Below are positions 24,915-32,104 of a stretch of 32,125 nucleotides of DNA, piece by piece; position 1 is the first letter of the stretch; each line of letters opens with the position of its first letter. The notes below the pieces were generated by a model, which worked only from the letters and a program-made list of their open reading frames with translations, made no database searches and was not told the DNA's origin. The position numbers and the translations under genes are program-made. Origin of the DNA: Candidatus Nitrosotalea okcheonensis (lineage in GTDB: Archaea > Thermoproteota > Nitrososphaeria > Nitrososphaerales > Nitrosopumilaceae). The stretch covers positions 1,940,461 to 1,972,585 of the forward strand of contig NZ_LT841358.1 of assembly GCF_900177045.1 (NCBI RefSeq). The letters are read 5' to 3'.

Positions 24915-25346
24915 ATGAAAACTCTACATTTTCAGAAACTTTCAGTTAAGGTAGTAACTATCACACTTTTTTCATTTGGAATAATCGGTGCTGTACTAAT
25001 TGGATACAATTATTTTACAATACCTCATGTCATTTCAAAACAACAATCTATTGTAATTGCTATACGTGCTGATAACTGGACACAGCAAGATCTTGAAAAC
25101 ACAACAGTTGATGCAGAATTGTTACAGGCAAAACTGAGTAACCATATGGCACTTGTAATAAACGAGACCACCTTGACAACTGATCCGTTTCCTAGAATGG
25201 CACCTCTACCACCACGTGTGTTTGAAGAGGATCAGATGTTCTGGGATGTAATAATAAAAAAGCACTTGAAAGGAATGGAGTATGAACAATGGCAGTATCT
25301 AATAGATGCAAAAAATAGTACTATGCTTGAGAAGATGGATCCATAG
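24915..25346 (+). CDS. Envelope protein, MKTL family member 2 (143 aa)
   Basis: It begins MKTLHFQKLSVK with a hydrophobic helix at about residues 13-33 (VVTITLFSFGIIGAVLIGY), then a small extracytoplasmic domain with no cysteines. The domain differs from its neighbours, but the first residues and nucleotides (ATGAAAACTCTACA) are shared with both flanking genes, and it starts 3 nt after the previous stop. Function unknown; probably a membrane-anchored partner in the same complex. Confidence 0.7.
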   Translation: MKTLHFQKLSVKVVTITLFSFGIIGAVLIGYNYFTIPHVISKQQSIVIAIRADNWTQQDLENTTVDAELLQAKLSNHMALVINETTLTTDPFPRMAPLPPRVFEEDQMFWDVIIKKHLKGMEYEQWQYLIDAKNSTMLEKMDP

Positions 25347-25348
25347 AA

Positions 25349-26140
25349 ATGAAAACTCTACATATTTTGATGATAATTGGAATAACAATAGCGGGAATAA
25401 TTGCAACAATCATAATTTTACAAACTCCTCACATTCAAATCAAAATTGAAAAAGTAAATGGCACTTATGTAGCAGGCACGCCAATAGATTTTTTTGTGAC
25501 AGCCGATGGTTATGGTGAGTTTTGTATGGGACCTGAAGTACACATACTTGATGCTACAAACCAAAGCAATGTAGTGTGGTGGGGGTCGTCTCCTGCATAT
25601 TCAGGAATGTATTGTAACCCACACCAAGTAGAATTTACTTTTCATGCTGGAGAGCAATATGTCGTCTCACTACATACTAATCGTCCGATAATTCTCAACA
25701 ATACTGGACATTACATAATAAAGGCAAGTCTTGGGAATACATTTTCTGAAAAGGAATTTTCAGTAATTCCATCTGTAAATACAAGAAATAACAATCCGTT
25801 TGGAATCACGGCTCTTGTTATTTATCATCCGTTTTTAGGCTGTCTTTCGTCTGGCTGTCCCCACAACAATTTCTATCTCAAGATAAATTCAAATTCTACT
25901 GCATACCTGACAGGCTACAACATTTGCAACAAAGATCTCTGTGCTAAAAATAACACTTTATCTGTTTTGTTACCACTCAATGCGATTCTAAAAAATCCTA
26001 ATTATGCATCAATAGAATTGCCAGAGAATCTAAAGTGGAAGGACGGGGATACAGTAACTATTCAACTTGAAGTGTCGCCTAATGCAAACAACAAAATGAC
26101 ATCATCGATAGATCTTGGAAATTCGACGATAGTTCCATAG
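25349..26140 (+). CDS. Envelope protein, MKTL family member 3 (263 aa)
   Basis: After an N-terminal hydrophobic helix (MKTLHILMIIGITIAGIIAT, anchor or signal) come two beta domains. The first (about residues 30-145; C54 and C84) looks Ig-like (YVAGTPIDFFV, then GHYIIKASLGNTFSEKEFSV), a form seen in envelope and metal-binding proteins. The second (about 150-263) is paralogous to the 161-residue protein at 24426, with the cysteines GCLSSGCP and CNKDLC conserved. It starts 2 nt after the previous stop. The gene is probably a fusion of an extra domain to a duplicated copy of member 1. Confidence 0.75.
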   Translation: MKTLHILMIIGITIAGIIATIIILQTPHIQIKIEKVNGTYVAGTPIDFFVTADGYGEFCMGPEVHILDATNQSNVVWWGSSPAYSGMYCNPHQVEFTFHAGEQYVVSLHTNRPIILNNTGHYIIKASLGNTFSEKEFSVIPSVNTRNNNPFGITALVIYHPFLGCLSSGCPHNNFYLKINSNSTAYLTGYNICNKDLCAKNNTLSVLLPLNAILKNPNYASIELPENLKWKDGDTVTIQLEVSPNANNKMTSSIDLGNSTIVP

Positions 26141-26142
26141 AA

Positions 26143-26166
26143 ATGAAACTCCTGTACCTTCAATGA
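26143..26166 (+). pseudogene. Seven-codon remnant of a fourth MKTL gene
   Basis: Directly after the third operon gene, TCCATAGAAATGAAACTCC copies the junction TCCATAGAAATGAAAACTC found between genes two and three, but the frame (MKLLYLQ) stops after seven codons. Confidence 0.45.
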
Positions 26167-26183
26167 TCTTACTATTTTAAGCC

Positions 26184-26215
26184 ACGAAAAACATGCTTTA
26201 AAAAGTCTTTTTCGT
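26184..26215 (+). terminator. Inverted repeat between the MKTL operon and the coupling ATPase
   Basis: ACGAAAAA (26184-26191) pairs with TTTTTCGT (26208-26215) around a 16-nt loop. It could end the operon transcript, or be an operator for the gene at 26279. Confidence 0.4.
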
Positions 26216-26250
26216 TTGGGCATTAAACAAATTTAACCAAACTCATCCGG

Positions 26251-26258
26251 CTTTTAAA
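26251..26258 (+). promoter_or_regulatory. TATA box of the coupling ATPase gene
   Basis: CTTTTAAA ends 20 nt before the GTG at 26279. Confidence 0.55.
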
Positions 26259-26278
26259 ATAAAATATTTCTACAAATT

Positions 26279-28726
26279 GTGAGTTCCGGCAAGTCTGACA
26301 TAACCGTTCTAGGGTTTAATGACAATGGCATGACAGCAGGAATACCGAGAAGTGAACAGATACACATGGGAATCTTTGGCGAGGTGGGTTCAGGAAAAAG
26401 TATTGTGGATACTATAATGATAAATCAGAACATAAACAGAGACGAGGGATTCATGCTTGTTGACCCGCATGGAACTTTAGCACAAGATGTTCTAAGAATG
26501 ATTCCGGAATCAAAAAAGGATCGCGTAATCTACATCAGTCTGGATACGGTGCGCTTGTGGGGAAAAATTGTAAAAATAAATCCACTTGAGGTAAAGAGTG
26601 GAGGCGACAGATATGTTGTTGCCATGAATCTTGTAAATGCATTACGAAACATATATCGCGATTCATGGGGCCCGCAACTTGAGGCCTTGCTAAGAAATGG
26701 TGCAAACGCACTTGTAGAAATAGAAGACTCGACACTTAGAGACCTGGTAAAAATAATAACAGATGATAGAATGCGTTCTATTTTTATGAATAAAGTTGCA
26801 AACCGAGATGTCAGACATTTCTGGAATGTCTTGTTTCCTCAGCAGTATCAAAAGGATGCGGGACGTTCAGCATACAACAAACTTGACAAGATCTTGTCAA
26901 CTCCACAAGTTGCAGCAATACTTGATACTGCAAAATCAACAATTGACTTTGGAGATATAATGGAATCAGACAAGTGGGTAATAGTAGATCTATCCAGTGG
27001 TGGCTCTGATGATGTGATATCATTTCTTGGGACCATTCTAATCAACATGGTCTATGTCGAAGCAAGAAAGAGATTTGGAAGGCCTGATCTTTCCACAAAA
27101 CCATTTTTCATGTATATCGATGAGGCACATCTTTTTGCCCCATTTGCGCTCAGGGAATTGCTAAACACCATGAGAAAGGCAAACATGAAGGTGACAATTG
27201 CAACCCAGACCATCAATACATTCCCAAGGGAATTTGCAAAGGAGATATCTGCCCTAGTTCGCACGCTAGTTTGCTTCAAAGTGGATATGGAGACTGCAAA
27301 CATGTTCAAGACCGTAATGCCGGTATCAGTCGAACAACTCACATCAATGACGCAGGGAAGATTTGCCTTTTATTCTCAAGGGAATCCGCCACATACTGGA
27401 TTGCTAATAGCAGTTCCAATAGTTGACAGGAAAAAAGACTGGAAGGAATTGGCAAGATATAGTGTGGAAAAGTATGGTGAACCAACATCGTTTGAAAGAT
27501 ATGTCATGCCAACAAAGTCACAACATTATTCCCCACAAGTGACACCACTTGAGGCAACAATCCTGCTCTTGCTGTATAATGAAAATAGAGATATGACAAA
27601 AGACGAGATCTACGAATTTGTTTACAAAATGTTTCCAGTAAACAAGCGAGATGTTTTTTCAAAACTTGACGATATCCTAGTTAATCAATTACATCTAGTA
27701 GAGCGTAAAAATACAACATTTAACGATGGTGATGACAAACTTGTCACTCGTTATGTTTTGTCAGGCCTTGCATACAATAGTTTTTTCTCGCAAGCCATGA
27801 TGGGAAGACGTGCAGGGTCTCCACTACACCAGACTACAATATTTCTCATAATGAACATGCAGCAAAAGACATTCAAGTTTTGTATTCCAGATCTTGGTGA
27901 CAAGGGAGAACAAAGACCAGACTTGTTGATATTTGAGCCACAAAGACGCGAGGATTCAAAAGATATAACATATGATCCTCTGTATTGGTCTGAAAAAATA
28001 ATTGCAGTTGAAGTAGAGACTGATCCTACAAAACATGAATCTCAGGTTGTTGAGAATTTCAGGAAAAACTTTGAACTTGGGTACGATGTATGGTTTATAG
28101 TTTTTTCAGACAAACACAAACAGTATGTTGTAGATGCAATGAACAAAAATAACATTGCCAAGCAGTTTTACAATATTATACTAATCCCACCTGATGCAGT
28201 AGAGCGACTTGGTAACATACAGAACAATTCTGTAACTCATCTAACTAGGGAGGAACTTGAGGTGTACAACATACTAAAGGGTGGTGGTACTGCGCAGTCT
28301 GTTGCCTACAAGGCAGAACTTTCTGCATATGACGTCATGGGGATTTTGTGGAAACTTGAACAAAAAGGTGTAGCAGAACGTGGCTATATTGAGACTAGAA
28401 ATACAAAATTTGCCTTGGAAGGAAGAAAAAACATCACCCAGACCAAAAGAGAGGAATATTTCATCCCAACAGAGGAGGGCAAGAAACTTGGAAGTTCAGA
28501 TTCACATAATTTGGAAGCAGAGCAGAAAAGTGATACGGCTGTATTATCTGATATAAAAGACAAGAAGCCTGCAGGGTTTGATTTTTCAAAACTCAGCGAT
28601 CGAGGATTAAAGGATATGGTATTAGATCCAGAAAATGGACCTCTTGCAAAGACTATACTTGAAAATCGGGGAAATTATGTTCATATCAAAAACGGCAAGG
28701 TAATGACAAGAAAAAAGCCACGATGA
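26279..28726 (+). CDS. TraG/VirD4-like coupling ATPase with nuclease-like domain (815 aa)
   Basis: A HerA/TraG-family DNA-pumping ATPase, expected to work as a membrane-associated hexamer that moves DNA into the transfer channel. The motor domain starts almost at once: Walker A GEVGSGKS (34-41), VDPHGT (61-66), Walker B FFMYIDEAH (276-284), ATQT (308-311). A winged-helix-like segment follows (about 425-495). Residues 545-620 resemble a PD-(D/E)XK nuclease core: RPDLLIF (546-552), then AVEVET (576-581), K585, Q589 and a closing DVWFIVFS strand. A TrmB-like winged helix (about 655-702) and a basic tail end the protein. The N-terminal module normally ahead of the motor is missing here and may be supplied by the gene at 7286. 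The start is GTG. Confidence 0.9.
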   Translation: MSSGKSDITVLGFNDNGMTAGIPRSEQIHMGIFGEVGSGKSIVDTIMINQNINRDEGFMLVDPHGTLAQDVLRMIPESKKDRVIYISLDTVRLWGKIVKINPLEVKSGGDRYVVAMNLVNALRNIYRDSWGPQLEALLRNGANALVEIEDSTLRDLVKIITDDRMRSIFMNKVANRDVRHFWNVLFPQQYQKDAGRSAYNKLDKILSTPQVAAILDTAKSTIDFGDIMESDKWVIVDLSSGGSDDVISFLGTILINMVYVEARKRFGRPDLSTKPFFMYIDEAHLFAPFALRELLNTMRKANMKVTIATQTINTFPREFAKEISALVRTLVCFKVDMETANMFKTVMPVSVEQLTSMTQGRFAFYSQGNPPHTGLLIAVPIVDRKKDWKELARYSVEKYGEPTSFERYVMPTKSQHYSPQVTPLEATILLLLYNENRDMTKDEIYEFVYKMFPVNKRDVFSKLDDILVNQLHLVERKNTTFNDGDDKLVTRYVLSGLAYNSFFSQAMMGRRAGSPLHQTTIFLIMNMQQKTFKFCIPDLGDKGEQRPDLLIFEPQRREDSKDITYDPLYWSEKIIAVEVETDPTKHESQVVENFRKNFELGYDVWFIVFSDKHKQYVVDAMNKNNIAKQFYNIILIPPDAVERLGNIQNNSVTHLTREELEVYNILKGGGTAQSVAYKAELSAYDVMGILWKLEQKGVAERGYIETRNTKFALEGRKNITQTKREEYFIPTEEGKKLGSSDSHNLEAEQKSDTAVLSDIKDKKPAGFDFSKLSDRGLKDMVLDPENGPLAKTILENRGNYVHIKNGKVMTRKKPR

Positions 28727-28729
28727 CAT

Positions 28730-29041
28730 CTATAGACAACTAGAGTACGACTTTGTCTTTCTGTTGTTGAGCAAATGAATCCAATGAATTGGGTTTACTG
28801 TGGACTTTCTCAGCGTGTACTTGAAACCCTTCTTGTGAGTAAAAAACAATATTGCATTCTTTACAGGTGGGCACGCAATCACTAGAAATGGTTTTTGATT
28901 TAATCGATATGATTGAAATTCAGCTATGTTGTAATCAATAATTGTTGTTGTGATCCTCAGTCTGATCCTACCTGTTTGGTAATCATGTTTGATGCCATTC
29001 TTGTACAACTGTTTAAAATGAAAATGGAAATCATATGTCAT
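28730..29041 (-). CDS. Possible small basic protein, convergent to the ATPase (103 aa)
   Basis: This minus-strand frame fills the only 310-nt gap beside the ATPase. Its translation looks protein-like: GRIRLRITTTIIDYNIAEF, then PFLVIACPPVKNAILFF and THKKGFKYTLRKS, with codon use (AGA, AGG, ACA, ATA) like its neighbours. It ends 3 nt from the ATPase stop. The start is unclear: ATG 29041 overlaps the neighbouring gene start by 2 nt, TTG 29008 is shorter, and no well-placed TATA box is visible for either. No family recognised; it may be a chance frame. Confidence 0.4.
   Translation of the reverse strand: MTYDFHFHFKQLYKNGIKHDYQTGRIRLRITTTIIDYNIAEFQSYRLNQKPFLVIACPPVKNAILFFTHKKGFKYTLRKSTVNPIHWIHLLNNRKTKSYSSCL
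29011..29018 (+). promoter_or_regulatory. TATA box of the 72-residue protein gene
   Basis: GTTTAAAA ends 21 nt before the ATG at 29040. Confidence 0.5.
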
Positions 29042-29258
29042 GAGCGAAATGATCGCAGTACCAAAAGATCTATCGGAGAAGATTGAAGGGAGACTGAGTC
29101 TTGTAGATCTGAAGGATTTGGCCAGGAAGTTGCTGCCAGCCAACAGCGTACTGAGGATACTGATACTCTCAGAATCTGACAAGTTATTAGGTAAAGAAGG
29201 AATTGCAAAACTGGAAATTTTTCTTAAACTGCTTTATCAAGAATTAGAGCACAAGTGA
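29040..29258 (+). CDS. Small helical protein (72 aa)
   Basis: An almost fully helical, charged 72-residue protein (KDLSEKIEGRLSLVDLKDLA, then ILILSESDKLLGKEGIAKLE) with no signal peptide. No family recognised. The pattern resembles small cytoplasmic helical-bundle or antitoxin-like proteins, without specific evidence. The ATG at 29040 has a TATA box at leaderless spacing. Confidence 0.65.
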   Translation: MSEMIAVPKDLSEKIEGRLSLVDLKDLARKLLPANSVLRILILSESDKLLGKEGIAKLEIFLKLLYQELEHK

Positions 29259-29297
29259 TTTTTGCCAGGATCTCATTGTATACTCACAGTTATCCAT

Positions 29298-29777
29298 TTA
29301 CATGATGATTTCAAAACAAGTATCTTTTGTAACAACGCCTAGATCAATTGGTTTTACCGATATTATTTTGTAGACTAATTTCTCATTAAAAAAAGGCAAA
29401 ATTATCACATTTCCCTTCATGATAGGCTGTTCCTCTAGGCAATCTTTTAGATATTGTTCAGTCCCAGATGGAATCTGTTTCACGGGTGATACTACAACTG
29501 TATTGGCGTTAACAAGATTAATCGACTGTATAGTTACAGAGTCACCAATTCCCACATCCATATTCTTTCTAGATGTGGAATCAACTCTCAAAATATTCAA
29601 ATTTGCGTCAGAAACTCGTAGCGGAAGACATTTTGCTACGGTCTTTTTCTTTCCACCTATCTCGATCATGTCACCTGTAGTGACATGTAATTCATCCATG
29701 GCCTCAAAACTTAGTCTAGCAAAACCTCGCCCAATATCCGTAGAATATGCTTTTTGAACAGGTAAGGAAATCTGCAT
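29298..29777 (-). CDS. Stand-alone Cdc48/VAT N-terminal-domain protein (159 aa)
   Basis: The opening (QKAYSTDIGRGFARLSFEAM, then GDMIEIGGKKKTVAKCLPL) is the double-psi beta-barrel signature of the Cdc48/p97/VAT N-domain (VAT-Nn), and the second half (residues about 90-159) fits the smaller VAT-Nc barrel. Full-length Cdc48 proteins continue into two AAA ATPase modules; here the protein ends after the N-domain, with no Walker motifs. The N-domain recruits substrates and adaptors, so a free copy could compete for, or act as an adaptor to, the host proteasome-linked ATPase. That role is inferred. The ATG is at 29777 on the minus strand, upstream of an AT-rich region. Confidence 0.85.
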   Translation of the reverse strand: MQISLPVQKAYSTDIGRGFARLSFEAMDELHVTTGDMIEIGGKKKTVAKCLPLRVSDANLNILRVDSTSRKNMDVGIGDSVTIQSINLVNANTVVVSPVKQIPSGTEQYLKDCLEEQPIMKGNVIILPFFNEKLVYKIISVKPIDLGVVTKDTCFEIIM

Positions 29778-29836
29778 CAGAGTAGGAATTTTATATTTTA
29801 TATTACTTCTAAGAAGATGTTAATTTTTACATAATG

Positions 29837-30580
29837 CTAAGAATATTTTTGTTTACTACTAAAATGGTTATTCACTTCATCAAAAAACCACTTTTTGGAT
29901 TCATCAAATTCTTTATTGGATATTCTTGCTCCTGTCGGGTGTAGCATAGAAAATACTAGTACTCCATTCCAATCTGCAACACATGCAATCCTCCGCCTTC
30001 CAGATCTTTTTATTTCAATTTCTTTGGCATTAATTATTCCCTCTTTCTTTAATGTATCATATGTATGGAGTCCATATACTAACAGAATTTGTGGTCGTAT
30101 TATTCGTAAAATTTCAGATACTTTATCGTAACAAAATTTTTTCATTTCCTTTCTTTTGTTAAGGGCATACTGACTACCGATCTTATTGGCTTTTTTACTT
30201 CGAAAAAATATTAGAGGAAAGGCTACACTATTTTTGAGTAGAGTCTCATTACCTTTAAAAAACTGAATTACTTTTTCAGAAAAATGGTGTTCTGGCGTTC
30301 TTTGATAAAAGTTGTCCTTTTCTAATGAGAAATTTCTTTTATCAAATTCCATTCTATTTTCTTTAATGAAATCTTCCTCATCTCCTCCTGGATTATAAGA
30401 CACTATGACAATCTCGGGATTTTGACGAACTGGAGTATAAAATACTTTGAAACCTGAATCCAAGTCATTGTATTTAGACTTCCATTCGTCGTAGACTTTC
30501 CTAGTTAATTCTTCTGCCCATTTATTGATGTTCAATTCTTCAAATGTTCTATAGTGCCAGTCATTTTTGAGTTGTTCCAT
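29837..30580 (-). CDS. Uracil-DNA-glycosylase-superfamily protein (247 aa)
   Basis: Motifs of the UDG superfamily are visible: a motif-A-like IVSYNPGGDE (59-68; compare G-x-N-P-G) and a motif-B-like SMLHPTGAR (211-219; compare HPS/HPT), with the hydrophobic strand ILLVYG (165-170) between. The family removes uracil or related bases from DNA, or acts as a catalytically altered relative. The active-site assignment cannot be settled by eye: Asn63 replaces the motif-A Asp of family 1 enzymes, as in some other families. The gene is A+T-rich compared with its neighbours. It lies near the integrase, so it may be accessory cargo for repair or anti-host purposes. Confidence 0.72.
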   Translation of the reverse strand: MEQLKNDWHYRTFEELNINKWAEELTRKVYDEWKSKYNDLDSGFKVFYTPVRQNPEIVIVSYNPGGDEEDFIKENRMEFDKRNFSLEKDNFYQRTPEHHFSEKVIQFFKGNETLLKNSVAFPLIFFRSKKANKIGSQYALNKRKEMKKFCYDKVSEILRIIRPQILLVYGLHTYDTLKKEGIINAKEIEIKRSGRRRIACVADWNGVLVFSMLHPTGARISNKEFDESKKWFFDEVNNHFSSKQKYS

Positions 30581-30709
30581 GACTTTTTGTTTGTGGTTTA
30601 TCCACTTGGAATGTGTAAATGACTTGAAGGATAGACTCAGAAAAGCAGTAAAGAAATAGATTTTAGAAAAAGGAACAGGTTAGTAAGATTGACATCTAAT
30701 CCGAATTAT

Positions 30710-32017
30710 CTAGTTCAAAACAGGCAACCTAATTATGACTTCATTATCAGGCAATGTAGATACAAACTCCCATCCTTTCATTATCCAATTCTTGCATTCT
30801 GCTATGCTGACTACCTTCTGACTATTCCCGTTCAATCCAAGCGTCTCCATGGATTTCTTTTTGATTAGTTGTTGCATCTGTTCTACACCAAGTTTTGAGA
30901 GGTTTCCTAACTTGTCAATCTCGTCCTTTGTATGACCTGCAATGGTCAGAAACTGGAGGTTGAAAGTTTCAAGTATCTTGTCCTGACTTGTTTCCTCTTT
31001 TCCTGTCGTAACCAAATGATTGGATCCTCTTGCATATGCCTGGCGCATCTTTTCAATGATATCTTCAGGGAGCCCTTTGTTTACAGTATAGACATGTTCA
31101 ATGTCTCCCGTGTGGCCCATCCAAAAAACGCGCCAATCCCTTATTACAAGTCCCTCGCTTTCAGCAACCATTAACCTAGTGTCAAAATATCTTCTAAGGA
31201 TATACGGTCTCCACTGAAAGCCTGCTGCTCTCATCGCTTTTCTCATCAAATCCCCCACATTGTTTGATCCTATGTGATGACCTACCTTCCATGGGTTGTA
31301 AGCAAGAGCAGTTATGATTGGAGATGCTAGAGTTATCATCTCGCCATTTCTGATTCTTAATTCCAAATATTGCTTGAGATATTCACATGCTTGTTTGGGA
31401 AGAAATGATGTAAATTGATGTCCTGCTTTGGACAAGCATTTTCTTACTGTTACAATTGTGGGAATTTTCTTGAATTCGACTGTACCGTTTTCTATGGTAA
31501 GTTCTGGCAAGTCTGCTACCTTGAGGCCATCTTGTCCAAGATAATCGCCTAAAACCTCAATCCTGAATCCACAAAATCCGACAAGAGTTAGCGCTATTTT
31601 TGCCCTAATGTTTGCAACATCGAGAACTTTTTGGAGTTCTGCTGGAGTTGGGACTCGCTCGTTCTCGTATTTCGAATAATCATTGGAGCCGCTTATCCTG
31701 ATTTTCTTTCTTACTTCTATATCGTTGAAACCCCACCAGCTCTTCAATGCTCTGACATATCCCTTGATGTTGGTGCCTGCACTTTTCTTGTTTTCAAAAT
31801 GTGATATGACCTGGAGCAGAAAGTTGCCGGCAGCTTTGTCATTTAATCTTGCAAGCTTTTGTGTGGTTGTATCAAATGTCTTGCATACGTGTCCTATTCG
31901 TCTAAAGTATTCTGCAGCTGTTATCACACTTCCTCTTTCAAGATTCTCTACCCAAAGTTTGAACTGGTTATTTTTTAGAAGATCCTTGTAGGGTGAGTTT
32001 TTGAGCGATAGCTTCAT
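30710..32017 (-). CDS. Tyrosine recombinase / integrase (435 aa)
   Basis: A phage-integrase-family (tyrosine) site-specific recombinase. An N-terminal DNA-binding SAM-like region runs to about residue 110. The catalytic core shows the first Arg (GFR152, in the phrase LVGFCGFRIEVLG), the box II phrase PYILRRYFDTRL (271-282) in which Tyr272 replaces the usual His of H-x-x-R (R275), the third box GH302 (MGHTGDIEH) and the nucleophile Tyr310. The C-terminal 120 residues extend beyond the core. The gene ends on the inner side and starts 64 nt from the 3' end of a tRNA-Gly on the same strand, the usual position of an element integrase beside its attachment site. It is uninterrupted, unlike SSV-type split integrases. 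Confidence 0.9.
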   Translation of the reverse strand: MKLSLKNSPYKDLLKNNQFKLWVENLERGSVITAAEYFRRIGHVCKTFDTTTQKLARLNDKAAGNFLLQVISHFENKKSAGTNIKGYVRALKSWWGFNDIEVRKKIRISGSNDYSKYENERVPTPAELQKVLDVANIRAKIALTLVGFCGFRIEVLGDYLGQDGLKVADLPELTIENGTVEFKKIPTIVTVRKCLSKAGHQFTSFLPKQACEYLKQYLELRIRNGEMITLASPIITALAYNPWKVGHHIGSNNVGDLMRKAMRAAGFQWRPYILRRYFDTRLMVAESEGLVIRDWRVFWMGHTGDIEHVYTVNKGLPEDIIEKMRQAYARGSNHLVTTGKEETSQDKILETFNLQFLTIAGHTKDEIDKLGNLSKLGVEQMQQLIKKKSMETLGLNGNSQKVVSIAECKNWIMKGWEFVSTLPDNEVIIRLPVLN

Positions 32018-32063
32018 TTTTTTGACTCCATTTTAAAAGAAAATTGAGTAAAAAAGGCCAATC

Positions 32064-32104
32064 TTGGACCCGATTTGAAATGCGGTTGCCGGGATTTGGA
32101 CCCG
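32064..32104. other. Probable attachment region at the tRNA 3' end
   Basis: The tRNA 3' end (32081 onward) is the expected attB-derived site. The 9-mer TTGGACCCG occurs twice here, at 32064-32072 next to the tRNA and at 32096-32104 inside its T-arm, 32 nt apart. No further copy of the T-arm sequence was seen elsewhere in the window, so the partner att site would lie beyond the left edge. Confidence 0.4.

Noticed and set aside
29042-29182. Upstream extension of the minus-strand frame at 28730
   Set aside because: It would overlap the 72-residue gene, which has its own promoter and a good start.
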